NCBI GenBank assembly: GCA_002087915.1
Contig: LWDP01000033.1
Span: 1 to 30,058 of the forward strand
Origin: Enterospora canceri
Lineage: Eukaryota; Microsporidia; Enterocytozoonidae
DNA length: 30,058 bases
Direction: 5' to 3'
In this document: positions 16,045 to 24,989 of the stretch, one piece after another
Position numbering within the stretch: position 1 is the stretch's first letter
Layout of the letters: each line of letters starts with the position of its first letter
The notes under the pieces: generated by a model
What the model saw: only the letters and a program-made list of their open reading frames with translations
The model's database searches: none
What the model was told of the DNA's origin: nothing
Program-made: the position numbers and the translations under genes

Positions 16045-16851
16045 CTAATTGGTCAATTCTCTTGGCTTATTCTGTTTTGTGTACAAGTAGTAAATTAGGA
16101 CACAAATTGAGATGATTCCAAGGATCATCACGACTGGAGACGACTTCTGCTGCTCACTTGGCACGAATGTCTCCTCAATTCCACGCATCGCAGACCCAAA
16201 GAGAGAGAAGACCCTGAGCACAGTCTGGGATCCACCAGTGTGTGCGCTGGCACCCAGGACGAATGTTGGCTCCACGTTCGTGCTTCCAGCCCAAAGCAGC
16301 TCCTTCTTGTTCGATTTGCTGCTTTTGTAGAGAACCCTCAGATTTGGATGCTGATTCTCAAATATGATCACATGTGATCCAGTTGGGTCCTTGAGCGTGA
16401 TCTTCTTGCTCCGCTGATTGTTGCTGTTCATAAATTGGACGTAAGGAGTCCCCTTGGTGCTCACACACACCCCGTATCCCTTGTAGTCCTTGTTTCTGCC
16501 GTAGAATCCACCTGAAGTCAGTTTGGAGCTGACCCAGAATCCAAACCCATTTCCGCCTTTCTGTACGCTGTCCAGCGTGAAATAGATCTCAAACTTGAAG
16601 TTCTTCTTCTTGAATGGCTCCCTCGTCTGAACAATGCCATTTGACTGTGATGTGTAGTAGCCAAGTTGGATGAAATTGGAGTATCCCTTGCATGAAACAA
16701 CGTAGTCTCCATCATACACGAATGTGTCATTCTTGCCGTTCTCATTCACGAATGGCTCTATCAGGGTGATTCTGTTCATTGCCCTGTACGCTCCAGCTGC
16801 CTTGCAGTCTACGCCATTTGTTAGGAGCAGAATGTTAGGGAAAATGTTCAT
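16045..16851 (-). CDS. L-type lectin cargo receptor (Emp47/ERGIC-53/VIP36-like)
   Basis: A type I membrane protein of 268 residues: short hydrophobic leader (1-15), a luminal legume-lectin-like domain (about 20-225), a membrane span (about 237-255, VVMILGIISICVLIYYLY) and a short cytosolic tail KQNKPRELTN. The lectin core is clear: NFKFEIYFTLDSVQKGGNG, GFGFWVSS and KGYGVCVSTKG correspond to the family beta strands with the G-x-G-F-A-F-W motif. These receptors move glycoproteins from ER to Golgi in COPII and COPI vesicles. The tail has no obvious KKxx signal. The luminal coiled-coil stalk of ERGIC-53 is absent. CCCC lies two bases from the ATG. Confidence 0.8.
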   Translation of the reverse strand: MNIFPNILLLTNGVDCKAAGAYRAMNRITLIEPFVNENGKNDTFVYDGDYVVSCKGYSNFIQLGYYTSQSNGIVQTREPFKKKNFKFEIYFTLDSVQKGGNGFGFWVSSKLTSGGFYGRNKDYKGYGVCVSTKGTPYVQFMNSNNQRSKKITLKDPTGSHVIIFENQHPNLRVLYKSSKSNKKELLWAGSTNVEPTFVLGASAHTGGSQTVLRVFSLFGSAMRGIEETFVPSEQQKSSPVVMILGIISICVLIYYLYTKQNKPRELTN

Positions 16852-16899
16852 TGGGGTTAAATAAATCAGGTGAAGTGAATTGGCCCAAATTCAATTTGA

Positions 16900-17850
16900 C
16901 TACTCTGAAACTGGTAGAGGTAGAAACTCAGGTGAAGTAGCACGTGGCCTGGTTCTGAAGTAGCGGTGATTCAGTGCATCGTCTACGCTGATTCTCCTTC
17001 CTGGATCAAATTGGAGCAGATCTCTGAGCAGATCCAGGGCATCATCAGATACGGCCGTGAATATTCCTCGTAGACTCGTTTGTGGATAATACTTGATTTT
17101 GATCATTTCAGTCTGTTTGGTGAAGTACGAATAGTCCACTGGTGTACCAAGTACCCTACAAATCGTATCCAACTGCTGAATATCAGTCTCAGCCGCAAAT
17201 AGGGGCACTCTCAAGAGCATCTCGGCCATGATGCATCCAACAGACCACATGTCTCCTGCCATCGTGTACTGCGTCTGCCCCAGCAGCATCTCCGGTGCCC
17301 TGTACCACCTGGTGACTGCATTTGGCGTCATCTTCTCAGTGATCTTTCTACTCAGCCCAAAATCAGCTATTTTCAAGTCACCTCTTTTGGTGATCAACAG
17401 GTTGTTTGGCTTTATGTCCCTGTGCATCACAAACTCATCGTGCATCTCCTTCAGCCCACACAGGAGCATGTACATCCAGCTCTTGATGTCTGATGGCATT
17501 ATCACTATGTTCTTGCACCTGATCACCTCTTCCATGTTGTAATCAACGTACTCCAAAACAAGGTGGATTTCACCCTGGTACTCAAATGCCCCATGCATCC
17601 TGAGCAAATAGTCGTTCTTGAAGCATTTCAGGATCTTGATCTCTCGTATCGCGTTGACCTCGATTCCACAGCCATGTGGCGTCCTCTTTATCCTCTTTAT
17701 GGCCACCATTTTCGTGTAGTCTCCACCTGGGTCTGTCCTCGTGAATCCATTTGATACAAATGGATCTGTCTTCTTCCGACACTCCTTTGCCAGGTAGATC
17801 GTGGCGTACGTTCCCTCTCCAAGTTTCCTGACTTTGAAATATTCGGGCAT
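16900..17850 (-). CDS. KIN28: CDK7/Kin28-like cyclin-dependent kinase (TFIIH/CAK)
   Basis: A complete CDK of 316 residues. Glycine loop LGEGTYATIY (10-19), Lys52 in VAIK, cyclin-binding helix EVNAIRE (64-70), HRDIKPNN (143-150), DFG (163-165), a T-loop Thr175 and VTRWYRAPE (179-187). LLRVPLF and the end YFRTRPRATSPEFLPLPVSE, which parallels YFSNRPGPTP-x3-LPRP, point to CDK7/Kin28, the TFIIH kinase for the RNA polymerase II tail. About 20 extra residues rich in Asp, Thr and Gly separate strands 2 and 3 (25-46). The frame extends upstream to 17949, but ATG 17850 has CCC two bases before it and begins right at the kinase core. It is divergent from eL30 with 81 bases between. Confidence 0.85.
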   Translation of the reverse strand: MPEYFKVRKLGEGTYATIYLAKECRKKTDPFVSNGFTRTDPGGDYTKMVAIKRIKRTPHGCGIEVNAIREIKILKCFKNDYLLRMHGAFEYQGEIHLVLEYVDYNMEEVIRCKNIVIMPSDIKSWMYMLLCGLKEMHDEFVMHRDIKPNNLLITKRGDLKIADFGLSRKITEKMTPNAVTRWYRAPEMLLGQTQYTMAGDMWSVGCIMAEMLLRVPLFAAETDIQQLDTICRVLGTPVDYSYFTKQTEMIKIKYYPQTSLRGIFTAVSDDALDLLRDLLQFDPGRRISVDDALNHRYFRTRPRATSPEFLPLPVSE

Positions 17851-17931
17851 CTGGGCACATTTTTGCTCTTTCTTTCTGCCTGAAAACAGCAACTTTCTGC
17901 CCTTCAACTTTTTCCAAATTTTTATCCCAAG

Positions 17932-18255
17932 ATGTCTCGTAAGAAACAACAGAAGAGCGGACTTGCATCGCAGCTGCCACTTGCAATCAAGACGGGGAAG
18001 TACGTGGTTGGATTCAACCAGACTCTCAAGTCAATCATCCACGAGAAGGCACACTGTGTGATTCTGGCTGATAACATTCCAGAGCACATGCGTCGAAGAA
18101 TAGAGTACTACTGCGTCCTAGCAAACAATACGCCAATTGAGTACTTTCCAGGAGACAATAACGCCCTGAATCTGCTAGCAGGCGTAAGTAAGAGGTGCTC
18201 TGTGATTTCAGTGCTGGAACAGGGTGAGGCTGATTTTGCTGAGAATAAAGCATAA
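17932..18255 (+). CDS. RPL30: 60S ribosomal protein eL30
   Basis: A 107-residue protein matching eL30 over its whole length: LASQLPLAIKTGKYVVGFNQTLKSI in parts, VILADNIPEHMRRRIEYYCVLANNTPI, and the end with NNALNLLAGVSKRCSVISVLEQGEAD. It is part of the large ribosomal subunit and shares the L7Ae/L30e fold. The ATG follows ATCCCAAG. No intron is seen. The stop faces that of Ste24 with 18 bases between. Confidence 0.95.
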   Translation: MSRKKQQKSGLASQLPLAIKTGKYVVGFNQTLKSIIHEKAHCVILADNIPEHMRRRIEYYCVLANNTPIEYFPGDNNALNLLAGVSKRCSVISVLEQGEADFAENKA

Positions 18256-18273
18256 ATATTGAATTAAGCTTAT

Positions 18274-19500
18274 TCATTCCTGTTTGAGTTTTAGAGAGGT
18301 CTTTGGCTTCAAGTGCTGTTTGATGTGCTCAATACGCTCAATTGGAGACGGATGCGTCCTGTTAATGAGCGAATAGAGGGGACATATCTTCAGAGTGGAT
18401 CCGTTCTTGACAACCAGCACCTTCAGGGCACCAATCAGGTCAGAGGCAAATCCCAGTTTCACGGCGAATGCGTCTGCTCGTCTCTCAAAGAAGCGGCAGA
18501 ACGAGTTGAAGACTGCCTTGTAGAGGAGCAATGCTGGCCCAGAATAGACCATGAAGACGTACAGGCAGATTCCAGTAGGCAACTTGTATCGTTCACAGAA
18601 TCTGTTGAATGCATAAAGGATGCCTGTAAAAATGACATTATTCAGTCCCAACATGCAGAGAGTGTCTCCATTCTTGTAGTGACCGAATTCGTGGCCTAGA
18701 ACAGCCAATATCTGCCTATCACTGGTCATCTGCGTCAGTAACGTGTCGTAGAACACAATTCGCTTTGTTTTTCCCAATCCAGTGAAATACGCATTTGAGT
18801 GGCCTGATCTCTTTGATCCATCCATCGTGTAGATCGATCCAACCTGGAAATCAACCTGCTTTGCCAGGCTGATGATGCTCTTGTAGAGCTGACTCTCCTT
18901 GTCCATTGGCGTAAACTTGTTGAAAATTGGTGCTATTGCAATTGGGTAGATCCAGAACATGAATAACTTGAATAGGACCATGAAAATGGCGATGTAGAGC
19001 CAGAATGACCTGAACTTCTCAATCAACTTGAAACAGACGCTATACGCGAATACACTGATCACTGACATGATGAGTGTGGTGAAAATGAGATCAGTGATCC
19101 AGGTAGCAAGGGTCTTCTTGTTGTAGCCAAACTGCTCTTCAAGGACGAAGTCGCTGTAGAGGGTGAATGGGATGCTTGCGACCATTTCAATGAGAAACAG
19201 CTTCAGAAAGAACAGCGTATCGTCACCAATGAAGCTGATTGTCATTCGTGAATAAATCTTGCCTATGAAGCATAAAACAGCTATGTCCTTAACAAAAACA
19301 CCAAAGTTCCTTACGATCGCAAACTTCATCTTTGCCCTTTCGTATTCGGATGCCTTGTTGAGCTCTTCCTCGCTCAGAACCTCGCGCATCTCCTCTGTTG
19401 TTGGACGACTCTGCCAAATGTGTTGCATTGCACAAATGAGGTTGTCCAATACCACTGCCACTATCATGCAAATTAGACAGGTTAGAAACACATTTTCCAT
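18274..19500 (-). CDS. STE24: CAAX prenyl protease Ste24 (M48 zinc metalloprotease)
   Basis: An ER-membrane zinc protease that trims prenylated CAAX proteins and clears clogged translocons. Of 408 residues, about seven segments are hydrophobic. The zinc motif HEFGH is at 270-274, with the third ligand likely Glu339 in FERRADAFAVKLG; NAYFTG (236-241) upstream is also conserved. ATG 19500 has ACCC directly before it and is preferred over an in-frame start 39 bases upstream. Length is slightly below yeast Ste24 (453). The gene follows the Mrc1-like gene on the same strand by 35 bases. Confidence 0.93.
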   Translation of the reverse strand: MENVFLTCLICMIVAVVLDNLICAMQHIWQSRPTTEEMREVLSEEELNKASEYERAKMKFAIVRNFGVFVKDIAVLCFIGKIYSRMTISFIGDDTLFFLKLFLIEMVASIPFTLYSDFVLEEQFGYNKKTLATWITDLIFTTLIMSVISVFAYSVCFKLIEKFRSFWLYIAIFMVLFKLFMFWIYPIAIAPIFNKFTPMDKESQLYKSIISLAKQVDFQVGSIYTMDGSKRSGHSNAYFTGLGKTKRIVFYDTLLTQMTSDRQILAVLGHEFGHYKNGDTLCMLGLNNVIFTGILYAFNRFCERYKLPTGICLYVFMVYSGPALLLYKAVFNSFCRFFERRADAFAVKLGFASDLIGALKVLVVKNGSTLKICPLYSLINRTHPSPIERIEHIKQHLKPKTSLKLKQE

Positions 19501-19535
19501 GGGTAAAAATTGACTACTCTTAATCAGGTGATATT

Positions 19536-20450
19536 TCACCTATCAAACCCCCTAAACATCTTTTTGCCTGTTTTCTTCAATCTGCTGATTATCTGGTCAT
19601 TTTTCAACTTCAGCCCTGGCTTATTCTCTCCTGATTCCTGTCCTACTCCACATACCACACTTCTGTCTCCCACAAATGTGGCATTCTCCTCCTTTTCACG
19701 AGAATCAGCCAAATCCATTTCTTCTATTTCACTGCTTTCCTCACTCTCGCTCTCAATCTTCTCCAATTCCCCACCATCTGTTCCATTCTGTCTCACTCTC
19801 CTTGTTCCATCAAATCTCCTGTACACCTCTTTCTCCAACTGCTCTACTTCCCTCTTCTCTTCATCCAAATCATTCTTCAATAATTCATAATTCACACCCT
19901 GATCAATATTCCCCTCATCTCCGTCTATGAAATCATCCAACTCCTCCTTCCCAATCTCATCAGCCTCCTCTGTCTCATCCTCACCCGAATACTCTGCCTC
20001 CATATCCACAAATCCCCTACTTTTCCTCCTTGGCCTCAGATTCTCCTTCTCATCTGAGTATTCCACCCTTGTTATTTTATTAGTCATTTTCACCCTGTTT
20101 GATTCTACGGCTGATTCCTCTGATTCTACACCGATTTCATCAATTTCGTAGTTATCCCTGTTGTAGTAGAATAACTCGATTCCATCCTCCACATTCTGGT
20201 CAAACATCCTCGCCCTCACATTCTGCTGCACCTTCTTTATCTCAAATTCCTTCTGTACTTCCAGTCTGCCTTTCAAGTACTCTTTTATTCCTACTGCAAT
20301 ATTCTTAGTCTTGTTCAATCTGCAACTTGAAATTACATTTGCTCCAACATCCTCGTAGATATCACTTGTTTGGTTAACCATCTCACTCTCTGATACACTC
20401 TCCTTGTAGTTGAACTCCCTCACGTCCTCATTGATATTTTTATTCTCCAT
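19536..20450 (-). CDS. Mrc1/claspin-like replication checkpoint protein
   Basis: A 304-residue, highly acidic protein. Residues about 150-221 follow the Mrc1-like domain pattern: M-E-A-E-Y-S-G-E-D at the front, a run of Glu/Asp, DDFIDGDEG, a gap, then an acidic helix EEKREVEQLEKEV and a basic end RRFDGTRRVR. Mrc1/claspin moves with the replisome and passes the ATR/Mec1 signal to the effector kinase. The long SQ/TQ-rich parts of yeast Mrc1 (over 1,000 residues) are absent. CCCTGATA before ATG 20450 favours that start over a Met 13 codons upstream. Any acidic nuclear protein could mimic part of this pattern. Confidence 0.5.
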   Translation of the reverse strand: MENKNINEDVREFNYKESVSESEMVNQTSDIYEDVGANVISSCRLNKTKNIAVGIKEYLKGRLEVQKEFEIKKVQQNVRARMFDQNVEDGIELFYYNRDNYEIDEIGVESEESAVESNRVKMTNKITRVEYSDEKENLRPRRKSRGFVDMEAEYSGEDETEEADEIGKEELDDFIDGDEGNIDQGVNYELLKNDLDEEKREVEQLEKEVYRRFDGTRRVRQNGTDGGELEKIESESEESSEIEEMDLADSREKEENATFVGDRSVVCGVGQESGENKPGLKLKNDQIISRLKKTGKKMFRGFDR

Positions 20451-20511
20451 TATCAGGGCTCTATTCCTGTTATTTGCTATCTTATGCATTTATTCCTTTT
20501 ACCACCCTGAA

Positions 20512-20904
20512 ATGTCAGTAGAAAAACAGTCTGACAATCTCCCAATCACAGTATTCTTCAAGCACAATGGGAAAATAGCAGAGACAAGGGCAGAAAGAGG
20601 CAAGACACTGCTGGAGATAGCACACGATAACGAGATACCGCTGGAAGGAGCATGTGAGGGCAGCTTGGCCTGTTCCACGTGTCACGTCTACTGTCCAAGG
20701 GAGCTGTTTAAAAATGATCCATTTTTTGCTAAGGAAATATCAGATAAGGAGAATGATCTGCTAGATAAGGCGTATAGGGTACGAGAAAACAGCAGATTGG
20801 GGTGTCAGATAAAAGCAAATGACAAGCTGAACAATATGACATTTGAGATACCAAAGGCAACTGTGAACATGGCAGTTGATGGACACGTTCCAAAGCCACA
20901 TTGA
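20512..20904 (+). CDS. YAH1: [2Fe-2S] ferredoxin, adrenodoxin type (Yah1-like, mitosomal)
   Basis: An electron carrier for iron-sulfur cluster assembly in the mitosome. Cluster ligands are Cys48, Cys54, Cys57 and Cys98 (CEGSLACSTC and LGCQ), as in adrenodoxin. FAKEISDKENDLLDKAY matches the acidic partner-binding helix. At 130 residues it is the bare domain; the N-terminus lacks a long targeting peptide, as is usual in microsporidian mitosomal proteins. ATG 20512 follows CCCTGA. It is divergent from the Mrc1-like gene with 61 bases between starts. Confidence 0.93.
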   Translation: MSVEKQSDNLPITVFFKHNGKIAETRAERGKTLLEIAHDNEIPLEGACEGSLACSTCHVYCPRELFKNDPFFAKEISDKENDLLDKAYRVRENSRLGCQIKANDKLNNMTFEIPKATVNMAVDGHVPKPH

Positions 20905-20923
20905 AGAATGTGAATCAATTCAG

Positions 20924-22474
20924 TTACAGGCTCATTTCAGCAAAGATGACACTTCCCATTCTCATCAATAGAACTGTAAGCAGCCCAAATACCACTTTGA
21001 GCCCAATATTAAACAGATCCTCTTTCATGCAATATGTGAATAGTTTGATTCTTAGTGCATAATAGACCAATTTGTGGGCCAGGAAGACTGGCTTATTGAT
21101 GAATTTCCTGATTTCGAATAAATTGCGAGGGCATCCCTTTCCATCAAACAGAAGAGTCACAATTGAATAGAGCAGCTCAAGGTCGTTGCTTGGTGCCATT
21201 GCATAGCATCCCAATGCATGCTCGTACGACTGTTCAATACCAAATCCCCTGGAATAGCAATTTCCAAGCTCCTTGTAAAACTTCTTGTTTTTCTGAGACA
21301 GGTGCTTCACTGAATCAAAATAGGCCACTTTCACCAGATCACCAAGTTGATCAACCAACTCTTTCTCGTGCTTCTTCACCAAATACACAACATTCATGTG
21401 GGCATTCTCCACGTCATATTCTGATATGTACAAATAGATCAGAAATGCCTTGGCATAATTGCATTTTGAATACGCCTCAGATGCCATTTTACACATTTCC
21501 ATGATATGTGGATGGTATTTCAGTACAGAAAGGATGCTCTTCGTGTTGTTGGTTGTGATTTCCGCATTCTTCTTGAGCAGCTTCTCGTACCACGTGACCA
21601 TTGCTGGAATATACCCTTTCAATGCTGTTTGGGCTATGAGTGTGTCATTTCCAGTCAAATTTGCCAACAGAAATGCGCTTTCTGAGGTCTCCTTCAAATT
21701 CAACGACTTCTCGTAGTACAATTGTGCTGCCTCATTATCTTCATAGACAAATTGCATTATTTTGCCCAAACCAGTGAAACATTCAGCATTCTTCTTGTCT
21801 GATCCAGCCCAATAGTAGTCCATTGCCTTGTCTACGTCATTCCCTTCTTCTGTGTCAATCAGGTTGTAATACTCTATGTCTCCCAGTATCACGTATGCCT
21901 TAGGCTCAAATGGTGCAATCTTCTCCAAATGCTCCTTTGCTTCTTTTAGGCTGATTTCGCCTGAATCAACGTACTTGAAGAACTCACCTATGATCTCCGA
22001 ATCGCATGTCTCAAGCAGTCGTAGCACATCCTTGATCGAATACTCCCCCTTTGTCATAGCCAGCCTGTCTTTTGTTTCAAGCAATGCTATTTCATCAAAC
22101 TTATATTTGTTCATCTTGAATTTATGCATGATGCCCTTAGCCACATTCATTGCAGTCTTGTAGAGATTCCGTCTGCTCAGAACGTGCTCATCTGAGTTGT
22201 TGTCGATGCTTGATACTGACAATCTACACAGCAACAGTTGCTGTATCTCAGATGGCTTCTGTGTGAACAGATAGCTGTGAGCATCGAGCTGTGAATTCAT
22301 GAATCTCCTGTAGAACCAGAATTTGAATGGGCTGAATGAGTCATTCTCCACTGTCAGTTGATACGCCTTATTCATGTCGTACTCGTCCACAATTGCCCTG
22401 AATAGTTCAGTGTCAGCGTAGTTTTCTAGATTCCCATTTGCAAACATACCAGTTAGAAAGTTATTCAAGTTCAT
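20924..22474 (-). CDS. Sel1-repeat membrane protein, Hrd3/Sel1L-like
   Basis: A 516-residue helical-repeat protein with a C-terminal membrane span (about 487-505, IGLKVVFGLLTVLLMRMG). Sel1-like repeats are seen around DVDKAMDYYWAGSDKKNAE, NEAAQLYYEKSLNLKE and ELGNCYSRGFGIEQSYEHALGCY (in parts). Repeat array plus C-terminal anchor matches Hrd3, the luminal partner of the Hrd1 ubiquitin ligase in ER-associated degradation. No convincing signal peptide is seen; the N-terminus MNLNNFLTGMFA is weak, which is a doubt. Start has CCCC two bases upstream. The protein is shorter than yeast Hrd3 (833). Confidence 0.6.
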   Translation of the reverse strand: MNLNNFLTGMFANGNLENYADTELFRAIVDEYDMNKAYQLTVENDSFSPFKFWFYRRFMNSQLDAHSYLFTQKPSEIQQLLLCRLSVSSIDNNSDEHVLSRRNLYKTAMNVAKGIMHKFKMNKYKFDEIALLETKDRLAMTKGEYSIKDVLRLLETCDSEIIGEFFKYVDSGEISLKEAKEHLEKIAPFEPKAYVILGDIEYYNLIDTEEGNDVDKAMDYYWAGSDKKNAECFTGLGKIMQFVYEDNEAAQLYYEKSLNLKETSESAFLLANLTGNDTLIAQTALKGYIPAMVTWYEKLLKKNAEITTNNTKSILSVLKYHPHIMEMCKMASEAYSKCNYAKAFLIYLYISEYDVENAHMNVVYLVKKHEKELVDQLGDLVKVAYFDSVKHLSQKNKKFYKELGNCYSRGFGIEQSYEHALGCYAMAPSNDLELLYSIVTLLFDGKGCPRNLFEIRKFINKPVFLAHKLVYYALRIKLFTYCMKEDLFNIGLKVVFGLLTVLLMRMGSVIFAEMSL

Positions 22475-22622
22475 TGGGGTTGAAAAGCTACCAGAAATAT
22501 CAGGAGAGAAAGATGGTCTATAGAAGAGTGTGAGATATCAGATAGAGAAACAAGAGAGTTGATTCAGTCAAAATGAGGAATCGGCCACTTAAGTCAATTT
22601 AAGCTTATTTTACCCATATTTC

Positions 22623-23783
22623 ATGCAAAATAAACAAGGTGGGAAATTCGTATACGATGGAAAGCGAATTCAGCCGATTTACGAGCGTTACGCTGTTGAT
22701 TTCAACATGCCATACATATATTCCAGGTTCAATGGTACAGCAGACCCATTTCCAATTGATAGCAATTTGGATGTCACGTCTCAGTTGATTCAGATGCGTC
22801 CAGCCAGTGAAATGCATCCACGTGAATCAGCCTGCACTCGTTACGTCCAATATTGTATCAATAAGATCAGATCGCCTGTCTGTAGCCTTTGTTGGTTTCC
22901 AGATGGGAAGAAGGTGCTCACTGGTCTCCAGTCTGGTGAAATCACAATGTGGAATGGAGTCACATTCAACTTTGATACAATTCTTCAGGCCCATTCCCAG
23001 GCAATCAAATCGATGAAATGGTCTCGAAACAACAGGCTTCTTCTCACAGGCGATGCCAGTGGAGTTGTGAAGTACTGGAACACGGCCATGAACAACCTGA
23101 ATGAGGTCGAGGTCCATCAGTCACCGATCAAGGACATCTCATTCTCACACGATGATTCGAAGTTCTGTACGGCCTGTGACGATGCTACTATCAAAATTGT
23201 GGACGTGTTTGAGTCTGAAGTAGAACGAACTCTCAGAGGACACAACTGGGACGTGAGAAAGGCGCAATTCCACGAATCAATGGCTCTGATTGCTTCTGGT
23301 GGAAAGGACAATCTTCTGAAACTGTGGGATCCAAGAGAGTCAGCCTGTTTGAGCACATTTCACTATCACAAGAATACGATACTGAGCATGTCCTTCTTCA
23401 AAGAAAACTACCTGCTTTCTGGTGGAAAGGATCAGGTGGTGAAGATGCTTGATCTGAGAATGATGAAGGAGTGTTTCACGTACAAGGACACTGGTGATGT
23501 CACTGCTTTGAATGTGAGTAGCAATTTGATATTTTCTGGTAACGGCCTAGGTGAAATCAACTATTGGGAGGAATTCAACGATGAGATCATTGCGACGAGT
23601 GAGAGACGCCACGATAACACCGTCTGGTTCGTGGAGATGCATCCATCTGGTCATTGTTTGGTTTCAGGTGCTGCTGATTACACAATTCGATTTTGGATCA
23701 GACCAAGGCAGCAAAACAAGGAAGAAGAGAAAGAGACACAAAAAGAAGAAGGGGGAACAGCAATACCAGGATTACTACTGTAA
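22623..23783 (+). CDS. PFS2: Pfs2/WDR33-like WD40 protein of the polyadenylation factor
   Basis: A 386-residue WD40 propeller matching Pfs2/WDR33, which in the cleavage and polyadenylation factor recognises the poly(A) signal. YDGKRIQPIYERYAVDFN at the start, VLTGLQSGEITMWNG, FNFDTILQAHSQAIKSMKWS, LLTGDASGVVKYW and GGKDNLLKLWDPRES follow the family order. Seven blades are present up to about residue 360; the tail is Lys/Glu-rich, followed by GTAIPGLLL. The ATG has TTTTACCC ten bases upstream. It is divergent from the Hrd3-like gene with 148 bases between. Confidence 0.92.
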   Translation: MQNKQGGKFVYDGKRIQPIYERYAVDFNMPYIYSRFNGTADPFPIDSNLDVTSQLIQMRPASEMHPRESACTRYVQYCINKIRSPVCSLCWFPDGKKVLTGLQSGEITMWNGVTFNFDTILQAHSQAIKSMKWSRNNRLLLTGDASGVVKYWNTAMNNLNEVEVHQSPIKDISFSHDDSKFCTACDDATIKIVDVFESEVERTLRGHNWDVRKAQFHESMALIASGGKDNLLKLWDPRESACLSTFHYHKNTILSMSFFKENYLLSGGKDQVVKMLDLRMMKECFTYKDTGDVTALNVSSNLIFSGNGLGEINYWEEFNDEIIATSERRHDNTVWFVEMHPSGHCLVSGAADYTIRFWIRPRQQNKEEEKETQKEEGGTAIPGLLL

Positions 23784-23832
23784 TTAATAAGGTAAGAAGT
23801 TGTGATGAGATTATTTAGGTAGTTCGATGCTA

Positions 23833-24777
23833 TCAATTTGATGGGGTGTCTGACTCAACTGGTTCACTTTGTTGATTTGGTTCAGTCTGTTGATTTGACT
23901 GATCCGGTTGATTTGGTTCTATAATAGTCCGTTCTATAATAGTTCTTTCTTCAACGGGCCTTTCTTCAACCCGTTCACATTTCTGTATGTTCCTGAATGT
24001 GTGTATCACTCCAATCACAAGCACAGCCAGAGAGATGATCAAAACAAGCAGTGTCATCACCAACACAGTCAGGTGCATGTTATTCGACAACGGTGGCGTC
24101 ACAGATCGACTCCTTTTACTCAGACTCAGTGGTTCGAATCTCAGTGTCGTATCTTTTATTTTGACAATAAAGAGTGGCGTGATTCTTGATTTCATTTCCT
24201 TGCTATCCAATGCTTCGCAGTAGGCGTAGAAGACATTTTTATCAAATTTGATGGAGTCGTTCAGCTTCTTATGGATCTTATCAACTGAGAGCACCATTTT
24301 GTCACTGATCTTGAATTTGGATGTATCAAATCGAGTTGGCTTATTCTCACTCGGATCGAACTGTGCTTCAGACAGTCTGGTGATTATCAAATCAACCAAT
24401 GGGGCAGATTGTCCAGCACTCTTTTTGTCTATTTCTATTTTACTGATTGTTTCCCTATAAAATGGCTTATCCAAATCAGTGGTGAAATCATCTGGGTTGG
24501 TTAATCTGTTCAATCTCTTGAATTCTGCGCTATTTCTCACCTGTGTCTCAATATTATCAGCAGTTAGCTTCTCAATGGAACTGTATTCAAACACATCACT
24601 TGATGTTAGACTTGGAGATACAACCACTTTGGTGAATGGGAATGGACATGCAATGAAGTCATTGCCTTGTTTGATTGCAATAATGCTACTCTCTTCCTGA
24701 TTTATATCTGATGCGTATTCATTGAAGATGTTTTTAGAAGAATAGATTTGTTGTATAACCAGAAATATTAAATGCAT
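23833..24777 (-). CDS. Single-pass membrane protein of unknown function
   Basis: A 314-residue protein: hydrophobic N-terminus (MHLIFLVIQQIYS, likely signal peptide), an outer domain of about 215 residues with only two or three Cys, a membrane span (about 233-258, rich in Val, Leu and Ile) and a tail of about 55 residues that ends in short repeats (ERTIIE twice, then EPNQ and related Gln/Pro units). The start has TATACCC directly before the ATG. Layout and neighbours resemble the two paralogues at 24.99-27.27 kb, but no shared motif was found. Not recognised; perhaps lineage-specific. Confidence 0.65.
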   Translation of the reverse strand: MHLIFLVIQQIYSSKNIFNEYASDINQEESSIIAIKQGNDFIACPFPFTKVVVSPSLTSSDVFEYSSIEKLTADNIETQVRNSAEFKRLNRLTNPDDFTTDLDKPFYRETISKIEIDKKSAGQSAPLVDLIITRLSEAQFDPSENKPTRFDTSKFKISDKMVLSVDKIHKKLNDSIKFDKNVFYAYCEALDSKEMKSRITPLFIVKIKDTTLRFEPLSLSKRSRSVTPPLSNNMHLTVLVMTLLVLIISLAVLVIGVIHTFRNIQKCERVEERPVEERTIIERTIIEPNQPDQSNQQTEPNQQSEPVESDTPSN

Positions 24778-24989
24778 GGGTATAAAATAGGTGTTTGATG
24801 ATTAAGGAGTGCATCAATACATTTGTTGCATGGAAAGCATTTAATATGTTTCAGGCTACATTTTTGTTTACAAACAAAGTATAAAACAAACAGATTGAGA
24901 TAACACAGTCTCTTTATGAGTAAATCCAATAATTTAGGTTAGATTCGTCAGTAATAAAAGTGTAAAACCACCAGAAACCATTCAATTTA

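Noticed and set aside
17851..17949. Longer N-terminus for the CDK7-like kinase
   Set aside because: It would overlap the eL30 start, adds Lys-rich sequence not seen in the family, and ATG 17850 has the CCC motif.
20451..20489. Upstream Met for the Mrc1-like protein
   Set aside because: The CCCTGATA motif sits between the two Met codons and fits the downstream one; not fully excluded.
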